Positions 6,838 to 14,043 of a stretch of DNA of 34,912 nt are shown in pieces. Every line of letters begins with the position of its first letter. Position 1 is the stretch's first letter. Source of the DNA: Actinomycetes bacterium (GTDB lineage: Bacteria; Actinomycetota; Actinomycetes; Actinomycetales; Actinomycetaceae); assembly GCA_023426345.1 (NCBI GenBank), contig JAFAAX010000047.1, forward strand, positions 1 through 34,912, written 5' to 3'. The translations under genes were made by a program, and so were the position numbers. The notes below the pieces were generated by a model. It did no database searches. It saw only the letters and a list, made by a program, of their open reading frames with translations, and was not told the DNA's origin.

Positions 6838-7485
6838 TCACCGATCGGGCGCCGGCTCGTCGGCAGGCGGTGAATCGCTGTCCGACGCGGCGTCGGGGCG
6901 GGGCAGGATCGCGATGCGGTAGTCATAGTCGTGGACGTCTGCGTCGCCCGCCTCGGCGTGGGCGTGGGACTGAGTGATCGCCCGGTCGATGAGGGCCCCG
7001 ATGCCGTCGACGAGGGCGTTCGCCTCCTCGCGATCGAGGCGGAGGGGCCCATCGCCGGACAGGCCGTCCCAGCCGGTCCGCTCCGAGGCCAGCGCGTAGT
7101 CCATCGAGAAGAGCCGGAGGGTCTCCTCGGCGTTCGACCGGTCCCAGTCCGCCAGGACGGCCGGCCCGCCGGGCATGTCGTGGAGCGCCTCGATGTCCAG
7201 GCGGATTCCGTGCCAGTCGGGGACGGCCCACCAGGTCTCGCGGCCGTCGTGGCCCGCGACGGGATCGACGCGGGTGGTGATGCCCGCCTTCTCCAACTGG
7301 CGGAGGTGGTAGGACACCGAGTTGGGGGCCTCGCCGACGGCGGCGGCGACATCGGAGACCCGCATCGGCTCGCCCAGGACCAGGGTTCTGAGGATCTTGC
7401 TCCGGATCGGATGCGAGATCGCCTGCAGGAGGAGAAGGGTCTGCTCCGGGGGCAGGCGTGTGGGCTCCCATTGAAAGTCGGTCAC
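6838..7485 (-). CDS. ArsR-type winged-helix transcriptional regulator
   Basis: 215 aa. The N-terminal winged HTH (about residues 15-80) shows the ArsR/HTH_20 pattern: QAISHPIRSKILRTL, then VSDVAAAVGEAPNSVSYHLRQLEKAGI and the wing TRVDPVAGHDGRETWW. The C-terminal ~120 residues are a less conserved helical domain. No CxC metal site of classical ArsR is seen, so the ligand is probably not arsenite. The GTG start overlaps the MFS stop (GTGA), so regulator and exporter are coupled. A 20-bp palindrome at the MFS promoter is the likely operator. A cytosolic repressor of a drug or solute exporter is the best reading. Confidence 0.87.
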   Translation of the reverse strand: MTDFQWEPTRLPPEQTLLLLQAISHPIRSKILRTLVLGEPMRVSDVAAAVGEAPNSVSYHLRQLEKAGITTRVDPVAGHDGRETWWAVPDWHGIRLDIEALHDMPGGPAVLADWDRSNAEETLRLFSMDYALASERTGWDGLSGDGPLRLDREEANALVDGIGALIDRAITQSHAHAEAGDADVHDYDYRIAILPRPDAASDSDSPPADEPAPDR

Positions 7486-8906
7486 GGCTCCACCGTAGCG
7501 GGGTCGCCCTCGTCGATGGGGGAGGGAGAGGGCAGGCCCTCCCAGCGGTCGGGCGTCGGCAGGGCGCGGAAGCTCTTGTGGGTGAGCAGGGTGACTGCCG
7601 CCAGGGGGAGCAGGGCGGCGGTGGCGAGCATCGTGGGGCCCGCGCCCAGCGTCTGCAGGCCGACGCCCACGATCGCCGGCATCAGCGCCATCAGGGACAT
7701 GTTGATGACGCCGAGGGAGGATAGGGCTCGGCCCTGGAGCTCGTCGGGGATGCGGGCCTGGAAGTAGCCGGCCATCGCGCCGTTGACCGAGGGGATCGCG
7801 ACTCCCGTGGCACTCAGGCACACCAGCGCGACGCCCAGGGTGGGGCGGACGCCCAGGGGCAGCAGGACCACGGTGATGGAGACGAACAGCACCGTCACCA
7901 GGCGACCGGTCGGGATGCGGGAGATCAGCGGCGAGGCGGCCAGCGCGCCCAGCAGCATCCCGATCCCGATGGCGGTGTCCAGCAGCCCGATGCGCCAGGG
8001 CTCCACGCCCTGGCCCTGGAGGATCAGCGTGATACCGGCGACCAGGCCGTTGATGCCGCCGTTGACCAGGACCAGGGCGGGCAGCATCCGCCCGACCACC
8101 GGGATGTCGCGGAACACCTGGAACCCCTGCGCCATCTCGTGGGCCCAGGTGCGGACTCCTCCGCGCGCCGTCTCCTCCGCGGCGGTCACCGTGGCTCGGG
8201 GCGGGCGCAGGTCCGCGCGGATGAAGTGGGTGCCGATGACCTGCAGGACGGCGCCGACGGAAGCTGCCAGGAACGGCAGGGCGTAGGAGACCGCGATGAG
8301 GGCTCCCGAGATCGGGGAGGCCGCCAGGCTGACGGCCGCGTCGCGCCCCTGGTTCGCGGCCACGGCCCGGGGCAGGTCGGTCGCGGGCACCACGGACTTC
8401 AGCGCCGCGTCGGAGGCCGACGAGAACAGGCCGCCGATGAGGCCCGATGTGACGCCGACGGCGTAGAGGACGCCGAGTGTCATCGTCCCCGTCCACCAGG
8501 AGACGGCGGCGGCCCCGAACACGACGGCGCGCAGCAGGCCGGAGACCGTGAGGGAGAGGCGGCGGTCCCATCGGTCGACCAGGACGCCGCCGGGGAGTGT
8601 GGCCACCAGGCTGGCCACCGTCGACACGGTGGACACGGTGCCCGCCTGGATGTAGGAGCCCGTCACCGCATAGGTGATGAGCAGCATCGCGAACGCGCGG
8701 ATCGAGGCGCCGAACTGCCAGGCGGTGTCCGCCGTCAGCCACGCGACGTAATCGCGGTTGCGCCACAGGGAGTGCGATCCCGTCGCCTGGCGCTCTCGTG
8801 GTTCGGGGGTCGGGGATGCTGTCGGCTCCGCCAGGGGAACCGGCGCTCCTGTGGCTGCTGGTGGTCGTCCGAGGGCGGGCGTCACGGCATCGGTGGAGGA
8901 GTCCAT
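7482..8906 (-). CDS. MFS exporter (MFS_3 / macrolide-efflux-like)
   Basis: 474 aa inner-membrane transporter with about 12 hydrophobic segments after a ~45-residue Pro/Ala-rich N-terminus. Motif A is clear in GGVLVDRWDRR after the second helix; the general form matches EntS/macrolide-efflux MFS proteins, which export small molecules using the proton gradient. The substrate is unknown. A GTG at 8954 is in frame but lies inside the operator, so the ATG at 8904-8906, seven bases past a TACCGT -10, is preferred (leaderless). First gene of the exporter-arsR operon. Its last seven codons contain a dispersed motif copy. Confidence 0.88.
   Translation of the reverse strand: MDSSTDAVTPALGRPPAATGAPVPLAEPTASPTPEPRERQATGSHSLWRNRDYVAWLTADTAWQFGASIRAFAMLLITYAVTGSYIQAGTVSTVSTVASLVATLPGGVLVDRWDRRLSLTVSGLLRAVVFGAAAVSWWTGTMTLGVLYAVGVTSGLIGGLFSSASDAALKSVVPATDLPRAVAANQGRDAAVSLAASPISGALIAVSYALPFLAASVGAVLQVIGTHFIRADLRPPRATVTAAEETARGGVRTWAHEMAQGFQVFRDIPVVGRMLPALVLVNGGINGLVAGITLILQGQGVEPWRIGLLDTAIGIGMLLGALAASPLISRIPTGRLVTVLFVSITVVLLPLGVRPTLGVALVCLSATGVAIPSVNGAMAGYFQARIPDELQGRALSSLGVINMSLMALMPAIVGVGLQTLGAGPTMLATAALLPLAAVTLLTHKSFRALPTPDRWEGLPSPSPIDEGDPATVEP
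7505..7517 (-). repeat. Dispersed motif copy 5, in the MFS C-terminus
   Basis: Exact ATCGACGAGGGCG on the minus strand, encoding I-D-E-G within PIDEGDPATVEP, the last residues of the exporter and outside any conserved part of the family. Confidence 0.6.
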
Positions 8907-8913
8907 GGCATCG

Positions 8914-8942
8914 ACGGTAAACCCGCAAGAGGAATTGTGCAA
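8914..8942 (-). promoter_or_regulatory. Promoter of the MFS-arsR operon
   Basis: On the minus strand: -35 TTGCAC (8937-8942), exactly 17 bases, then -10 TACCGT (8914-8919), then 7 bases to the ATG. This is the best-formed sigma-A-type promoter in the window and predicts a leaderless message. Confidence 0.7.
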
Positions 8943-8955
8943 GATATCTTGCACA
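8936..8955. promoter_or_regulatory. 20-bp perfect palindromic operator
   Basis: TGTGCAAGAT followed by its exact reverse complement ATCTTGCACA. It covers the -35 hexamer, so a bound dimer would block RNA polymerase. A further partial half-site (GCAAGAG, 8926-8932) lies in the spacer. The encoded ArsR-type protein is the obvious binder. Confidence 0.7.
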
Positions 8956-9099
8956 TCTCGCGTCGCTCCCGGTTGGGCGAACCCCGGAGGTGGAGAGACG
9001 CTGCGCAGGCCGCTCCGGCCCGGATCGCCTACCGTGGAGGAGACCTGTTTCCGAGGATGTCTGCCGAATCATTGACCGGCAGAGGAGAAGGGGACGCCG

Positions 9100-11187
9100 A
9101 TGGAGGACCGGATGACGATGACGGAGGGCGAGCACGGCCATCGCGGCGGGCCGGACCACGCCCACGGTTCGCACGGCGGCGGGGCCCACGACATGTCCCA
9201 CGGCGCGATGCCGGGGATGGACATGTCCGACCACGCCAGGATGTTCGGCCGTCTGGCGATCGTCATGGCGGTGCTGGCCGTGCCGACGGTCGTCGCCTCC
9301 CCGATGTTCGCGGACCTCCTCGGGTACGCGCTGCCGGACGCCGAATGGATCGGATGGGTGTCCCCGGTGCTCGGCACGGTCATGTACGCCTGGGGCGGAC
9401 GGCCGTTCCTGTCCGGCGCCGTCGATGAGATCCGGGATCGCCGGCCCGGGATGATGCTGCTCATCGGGCTGGCCATCACGACCGCCTTCCTCTCGTCGTG
9501 GGCCGCGACGCTGGGGTGGGTCTCCCACGACCTGGACGCCTGGTGGGAACTGGCGACCCTGATCCTCATCATGCTCGTCGGTCACTGGCTGGAGATGCGG
9601 TCCCTGGCCGCGACCGGAGACGCCTTGCAGGGGCTGGCCGCCCTGCTGCCCGATCAGGCCGAGCGCGTCGCCGGCGACGGGACGGAGACGGAGACGGTCG
9701 CGCCCGCGGACCTCAGGGTGGGCGACGTCGTCGTCGTGCGCCCGGGCGCCTCGATCCCCGCCGACGGCGAGGTGACCGACGGGGAGGCGGCCATGGACGA
9801 GTCGATGCTCACCGGCGAGTCCCGCGCCGTCCAGCGTGGCCCCGGGGAGCACGTGACGGCCGGGACGGTCGCGACGGACTCCGGTCTGCGTGTGCGCGTC
9901 ACGGCCGTCGGGGAGGACACCGCGCTCGCGGGCATCCAGAAGATGGTGTCGGAGGCCCAGAACTCGTCCTCGCGAGCCCAGTTGCTGGCCGACCGCGCCG
10001 CGGGATGGCTGTTCTGGTTCGCGCTGACGGCCGCCGCGGCCACCGCCGTCATGTGGACCGCGATCGGCGAACCCTCCCAGGCCGTCGAACGCGCCATCAC
10101 CGTCCTGGTCATCGCGTGCCCGCACGCCCTGGGCCTGGCGATCCCGCTGGTCGTCTCCCTGGCCACGGGCCGCGCCGCGAAGGCGGGGATCCTCATCCGC
10201 GACCGTCGCGCGCTGGAAGCCATGCGCACCGTCGACGTCGTCGTCTTCGACAAGACGGGCACGCTCACCTCCGGGCGTCCCGAGGTCGCGCGCGTTCGGG
10301 TCGCGCCCTCCGTCGACGAGGGCGACGCCGCCGTGCTGGCTCTGGCGGCCGCCGCCGAGTCGGACTCCGAGCATCCTCTGGCCCGCGCGATCGTGGCCGC
10401 CGCGCAGGACCGCGGCCTCACGCTGGAGCCCTCCGAGGGCTTCCACTCCGAGCCGGCCACCGGCGTGACGGCACGGGTGGGCGGCCACGAGGTCCGGGTC
10501 GGCGGCCCGCACATGCTCGAGGACGCAGGCGTGAAGGACGCGGCGCCGGACGGCGCCGGTGGCGCGACCGTCCTCCACGTCCTGCGCGACGGCGCGGTCC
10601 TCGGGTCTCTGGAGCTGCGCGACACTGTGCGGCCCGAGTCCGCCGAGGCCGTGCGGACCCTGCAGGAGCGCGGCGTCGAGGTCGTCATGATCACCGGCGA
10701 TGCCGAGGAGGTGGCCGCGCCCCTGGCCGAGGAGCTCGGCATCCGGCGCCACTTCGCGGGCGTGCGTCCGCAGGACAAGGCCCACCGCATCGAGGACCTC
10801 CAGCGCGAGGGCCGCACCGTGGCCATGGTCGGCGACGGCGTCAACGACGCCCCCGCCCTGGCGGGTGCCGACGTGGGTCTGGCGATCGGCGCGGGGACGG
10901 ATGTCGCGATCGCCTCGGCCGGGGTGATCCTGGCCGGCGACGACCCGCGGTCCGTGTCCTCGGTCATCGACCTGTCGCGGGCCACGTACCGGAAGATGCT
11001 CCAGAACCTCTGGTGGGCCGCGGGCTACAACATCGTGGCGGTCCCCCTGGCCGCCGGCGTCCTGGCCCCGATCGGGTTCGTCCTGCCGATGTGGCTGGGC
11101 GCGATCCTGATGTCGGCCTCCACCGTCATCGTCGCGCTCAACGCCCAGACGCTGCGCGGCCTGGATCTGGCGCCGCGCGGGGACTGA
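9100..11187 (+). CDS. copB: Copper-type P1B-ATPase, CopB (CPH) subgroup
   Basis: 695 aa. ATP-driven heavy-metal exporter of the cytoplasmic membrane. The N-terminus (about 1-48) is rich in His and Met (HGSHGGGAHDMSHGAMPGM) instead of a CxxC domain, as in CopB proteins. The transmembrane metal site is C340-P341-H342, the CPH signature of subgroup P1B-3 (Cu+/Cu2+ or Ag+). The catalytic aspartate is D384 in DKTGTLT; the SEHPLARAI nucleotide motif and GDGVNDAPAL hinge are intact. RBS AGGAGAAGGGG lies just before the ATG. It is divergent from the MFS-arsR operon. No copper repressor gene or CsoR-type site was seen next to it. Confidence 0.92.
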   Translation: MEDRMTMTEGEHGHRGGPDHAHGSHGGGAHDMSHGAMPGMDMSDHARMFGRLAIVMAVLAVPTVVASPMFADLLGYALPDAEWIGWVSPVLGTVMYAWGGRPFLSGAVDEIRDRRPGMMLLIGLAITTAFLSSWAATLGWVSHDLDAWWELATLILIMLVGHWLEMRSLAATGDALQGLAALLPDQAERVAGDGTETETVAPADLRVGDVVVVRPGASIPADGEVTDGEAAMDESMLTGESRAVQRGPGEHVTAGTVATDSGLRVRVTAVGEDTALAGIQKMVSEAQNSSSRAQLLADRAAGWLFWFALTAAAATAVMWTAIGEPSQAVERAITVLVIACPHALGLAIPLVVSLATGRAAKAGILIRDRRALEAMRTVDVVVFDKTGTLTSGRPEVARVRVAPSVDEGDAAVLALAAAAESDSEHPLARAIVAAAQDRGLTLEPSEGFHSEPATGVTARVGGHEVRVGGPHMLEDAGVKDAAPDGAGGATVLHVLRDGAVLGSLELRDTVRPESAEAVRTLQERGVEVVMITGDAEEVAAPLAEELGIRRHFAGVRPQDKAHRIEDLQREGRTVAMVGDGVNDAPALAGADVGLAIGAGTDVAIASAGVILAGDDPRSVSSVIDLSRATYRKMLQNLWWAAGYNIVAVPLAAGVLAPIGFVLPMWLGAILMSASTVIVALNAQTLRGLDLAPRGD

Positions 11188-11201
11188 CCGAGGGCGCGGC
11201 G
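11171..11201 (+). terminator. Hairpin over the copB stop codon
   Basis: Arms CGCCGCGC (11171-11178) and GCGCGGCG (11194-11201), 8 bp, 15-nt loop containing the TGA at 11185-11187. Confidence 0.45.
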
Positions 11202-11211
11202 TCCTGCTCAC

Positions 11212-11636
11212 TCGGCGGCGCGCAGGTCCGCGTCGCCTCCCTCATCGATCGGGCCCAGGAGCGGGCCGAGGCCGCACTCACCCCGGACCTGGATGCGGGC
11301 GGCGCCGCCGGTCCCACCGTGGCGAGGGGCACCGGCTCCCTCCGGAGGCGGCCTCGCATGGAGACAGCACCAAATGGTCGGCCTCTCAACCGCCCTGTGT
11401 GGGGGCGATATGCCAATGACCTGCGATGACGTAAGACGGCCTCCGGCTGGGCTCCGACCATTTGGTGCTGTCGGACCCGCGAGGGCGTGGCGGCGCTGCT
11501 CGGAGCCGCGGGCCATCAGGCGGCCGCGGCCGTGGCCGACGCGGACGCGCTGCGCGCCGAGGTCCGCGCCCGGATGCGCGACCCCGAGCCCGACGCTCAC
11601 CCGGACGCCGCGGACAGATCTCTCGACATCGAGTAA
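11212..11636 (+). pseudogene. Remnant of an unidentified gene split by a 108-bp element
   Basis: The same frame is open on both sides of the inverted-repeat element at 11364-11471. The left part reads through SLIDRAQERAEAALTPDLD; the right part from 11472 reads REGVAALLGAAGHQ and on to a TAA at 11634. Both parts show the strong G/C third-position bias of real genes here. The element is exactly 36 codons but brings a TGA at 11427. No start codon with a ribosome site is seen at the left, so the gene is decayed or partial. I do not recognise the product. The rest of the 541-bp gap to icd holds only the icd leader. Confidence 0.35.
11364..11471. mobile_element. 108-bp MITE-like element with perfect 18-bp terminal inverted repeats
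   Basis: Left end 11364-11381 begins ACAGCACCAAATGG; right end 11454-11471 is its exact 18-bp reverse complement. The interior is visibly less GC-rich than its surroundings and encodes nothing. The length (36 codons) keeps the frame of the flanking gene remnant. No target-site duplication is visible. Best read as a miniature inverted-repeat element; a regulatory stem-loop is the alternative. Confidence 0.55.
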
Positions 11637-11639
11637 TCT
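11634..11639 (+). promoter_or_regulatory. Candidate -10 element for icd
   Basis: TAATCT, 89 bases before the icd ATG; it begins at the stop codon of the upstream gene remnant. The following leader (11640-11728) is GC-rich and contains the palindrome GCGCCCGCGGGCGC. No clear -35. Confidence 0.35.
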
Positions 11640-11728
11640 GGCGGAGGCGCGCCCGCGCCCGCGGGCGCACGCACCGACGTCGGCGCACGGCGGGCGCGCA
11701 CGCAGATCCCTGACGCGGAAGGACCACG

Positions 11729-12949
11729 ATGGCGACGAAGATCACGGTGGAGGGCCCGGTCGTCGAGCTCGACGGCGACGAGATGACGCGGATCATCTGG
11801 CAGTTCATCAAGGACCGTTTGATCCACCCCTATCTGGACATCGACCTGCGCTACTACGACCTGTCCATCCAGAACCGCGACGCCACCGACGACCAGGTGA
11901 CGATCGACGCCGCGAACGCCATCAAGGAGCACGGCGTGGGCGTCAAATGCGCCACCATCACCCCCGACGAGGCCCGAGTCCGCGAGTTCGGGCTGAAGAG
12001 GATGTGGCGTTCGCCCAACGGCACCATCCGCAACATCCTGGGAGGGGTGATCTTCCGGGAGCCGATCATCATCTCGAACGTCCCGCGCCTGGTCCCCGGG
12101 TGGACGAAACCGATCGTCGTCGGGCGCCATGCCTTCGGCGACCAGTACCGCGCCACCGACTTCAAGGTCCCTGGCGCCGGCACGGTGACCCTCACGTTCA
12201 CGCCCGAGGACGGTTCCGAACCGATCGTCCACGAGGTTGTCCGGATGCCCGAGGGCGGCGGCGTGACGATGGGCATGTACAACTTCAACGCCTCGATCCG
12301 TGACTTCGCGCGCGCGACCTTCGCCTACGGCCTGCAGCGAGGCTACCCCGTGTACCTATCGACGAAGAACACGATCCTCAAGGCCTACGACGGCGCCTTC
12401 AAGGACATCTTCCAGGAGGTGTTCGACGCCGAGTTCAAGACGCGTTTCGAGGAGGCCGGGCTGACGTACGAGCACCGACTCATCGACGACATGGTCGCGA
12501 GCTCCCTGAAGTGGGAGGGTGGCTACATCTGGGCGTGCAAGAACTACGACGGGGACGTCCAGTCCGACACCGTGGCTCAGGGCTTCGGGTCGCTGGGGCT
12601 CATGACCTCGGTGCTCCTCACCCCTGACGGCCGCACGATGGAGGCGGAGGCCGCACACGGCACCGTCACCCGTCACTACCGCCAGCACCAGGCGGGGCGT
12701 CCCACCTCCACCAACCCGATCGCCTCGATCTTCGCCTGGACGCGGGGCCTGGCCCATCGCGGCGAGCTGGACGCCACGCCCGAGGTGTCGGGTTTCGCGC
12801 GGACCCTGGAGGACGTCGTGATCCGCACCGTCGAGTCGGGCCGGATGACGAAGGATCTCGCGCTGTTGATCGGGCCCGATCAGGAGTGGCTGACGACCGA
12901 GCAGTTCCTGGCCGCACTCGACGGCGACCTCGAGGCGCGGCTGGCGTGA
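11729..12949 (+). CDS. icd: NADP-dependent isocitrate dehydrogenase (dimeric, eukaryote-like type)
   Basis: 406 aa. Oxidatively decarboxylates isocitrate to 2-oxoglutarate with NADP+ in the TCA cycle. It belongs to the homodimeric subfamily typical of eukaryotic IDH1/2 and many actinobacteria: VELDGDEMTRIIW at the N-terminus, the substrate loop SPNGTIRNILGG, KNYDGDVQSD, and the NADP site AHGTVTRHYR. Full length for that subfamily (about 400-410). RBS GGAAGGA, five bases before the ATG. Convergent with the tetR gene after only 21 bases. Supplies NADPH and 2-oxoglutarate. Confidence 0.96.
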   Translation: MATKITVEGPVVELDGDEMTRIIWQFIKDRLIHPYLDIDLRYYDLSIQNRDATDDQVTIDAANAIKEHGVGVKCATITPDEARVREFGLKRMWRSPNGTIRNILGGVIFREPIIISNVPRLVPGWTKPIVVGRHAFGDQYRATDFKVPGAGTVTLTFTPEDGSEPIVHEVVRMPEGGGVTMGMYNFNASIRDFARATFAYGLQRGYPVYLSTKNTILKAYDGAFKDIFQEVFDAEFKTRFEEAGLTYEHRLIDDMVASSLKWEGGYIWACKNYDGDVQSDTVAQGFGSLGLMTSVLLTPDGRTMEAEAAHGTVTRHYRQHQAGRPTSTNPIASIFAWTRGLAHRGELDATPEVSGFARTLEDVVIRTVESGRMTKDLALLIGPDQEWLTTEQFLAALDGDLEARLA

Positions 12950-12970
12950 GGCGCCCGACCCGGAGGCGGG

Positions 12971-13843
12971 TCATGGCCGCGCTGGGGCCTCCCGCACGCG
13001 GATGAGCGTGGGGATGAGGACGGGGAGGAGCCGGTCGATGAGCTCGCCCTCCAGATGGTCCGTCGACACCAGCTGGGAGCGCGTCGAACGGGCTCCGATG
13101 GCGATGACCAGGTCCACGATGTCCCCGGGGTCGATGGCGGGCTCCAGGCCCAGGGCGTCCAGGGCGTCGACCAGGTACTCGGCCATGCCGTCGTGGAAGT
13201 CGATGAAGGCGGCGCGCAGGTGGGCGGATCCCTCCGGGAAGCGCACCATGAAGTTCGACAGGGACGTCCACAGCAGGTAGAACTCGCGGTCGCGGGGGAC
13301 GGCGGCCAGCAGCGCCTGGGCGAACCGGGTGAGGTTGTCGAGATCGGCATCCGCCCGGCCCGCGAGCAGCAGGGGGCGCGTGGACTCCAGCAGCCCTGTC
13401 GCGACGCGGTCGGCGACGTGGCTGGATGAGCGCTCCGAGGATGTCGCGCGGGCCGCGCCCGGCGCGGGCCCGGCGCCCGTCCCGGCAGCGGCGACCCCCT
13501 CGTCGTCGGGGGCGCCCTCTCCGCCGGCCGGGGACTGGTCGAGGGCCGCGTTCAGGCTCCGGCCGATGACGACCAGGACGGACTCCCACTCGCGGTGGGC
13601 GACCTGCTCGACGAAATGGTCCATGTCCTGGAAGTTGGAGTAGAACGCCCCTCGCGAGAATCCCGCCGCGGAGGTGATGAGGCCCACCGAGGCCCCTCCG
13701 ACGCCGTTCTCGGCGATCACGGTGCGTCCGGCGTCCAGCAGACGTCGCTGCGTCTGCGCGCGCCGGTCGGTCGTGGGGGCGCCGGCGAGGCGCCTGACGG
13801 CCGCGCGCCTGGCCGACATCCTCTCTGTCATCGTCATCATCAT
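12971..13843 (-). CDS. TetR-family regulator of the divergent YhgE/Pip gene
   Basis: 290 aa. N-terminal TetR HTH (about residues 28-75: QTQRRLLDAGRTVIAENG, then SVGLITSAAGFSRGAFYSNF) and a long helical ligand-binding domain. The start is the first of three tandem ATGs (13841-13843), with AGGAA upstream. Between the HTH and the main ligand domain is a Gly/Ala/Pro-rich low-complexity insert (GGEGAPDDEGVAAAG onward) unusual for the family. It faces the large YhgE/Pip gene, with three matching palindromes in the 200-bp gap, so it most likely represses that gene and itself. The inducer is unknown. Confidence 0.88.
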   Translation of the reverse strand: MMMTMTERMSARRAAVRRLAGAPTTDRRAQTQRRLLDAGRTVIAENGVGGASVGLITSAAGFSRGAFYSNFQDMDHFVEQVAHREWESVLVVIGRSLNAALDQSPAGGEGAPDDEGVAAAGTGAGPAPGAARATSSERSSSHVADRVATGLLESTRPLLLAGRADADLDNLTRFAQALLAAVPRDREFYLLWTSLSNFMVRFPEGSAHLRAAFIDFHDGMAEYLVDALDALGLEPAIDPGDIVDLVIAIGARSTRSQLVSTDHLEGELIDRLLPVLIPTLIRVREAPARP

Positions 13844-13863
13844 CGCCCGTTCCTGTGTTTTGG

Positions 13864-13879
13864 GATACATCAGTGTATC
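13864..13879. promoter_or_regulatory. TetR operator site 1
   Basis: GATACA-TCAG-TGTATC, 6-bp arms, 4-bp spacer; the site nearest the tetR start. Confidence 0.6.
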
Positions 13880-13895
13880 GGCCCTGTTGCAAGCA

Positions 13896-13915
13896 ACGAT
13901 ACACACATGTATCGT
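13896..13915. promoter_or_regulatory. TetR operator site 2
   Basis: ACGATACA-CACA-TGTATCGT, perfect 8-bp arms; the strongest site, centred 34 bp from site 1 and 33 bp from site 3. Confidence 0.7.
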
Positions 13916-13929
13916 CTGTGTCGACCGTT

Positions 13930-13947
13930 GAATACATACCTGTATCG
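13930..13947. promoter_or_regulatory. TetR operator site 3
   Basis: GAATACA-TACC-TGTATCG, one mismatch between the arms; the site nearest the yhgE-like gene. Confidence 0.55.
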
Positions 13948-14043
13948 AAGCGGGGCGACCTCGTCCCCCCACACACGACCCGCGCCGGACGCTCGACCCC
14001 CCGCGGGCCCGCAGGGGAACCCGCTTCCCAGAAGGACGCTCTC

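Noticed and set aside
7486..7496. TACGGT six bases before the ArsR GTG as another leaderless promoter
   Set aside because: The GTG overlaps the MFS stop codon, so coupled translation within the operon is the simpler reading.
6838..11211. Very long minus-strand open frame (over 1,400 codons)
   Set aside because: Only its end is the real ArsR gene; the rest is antisense to CopB and out of frame with the MFS gene, and its residues are the low-complexity Arg/Gly/Ala expected of a GC-rich shadow frame.
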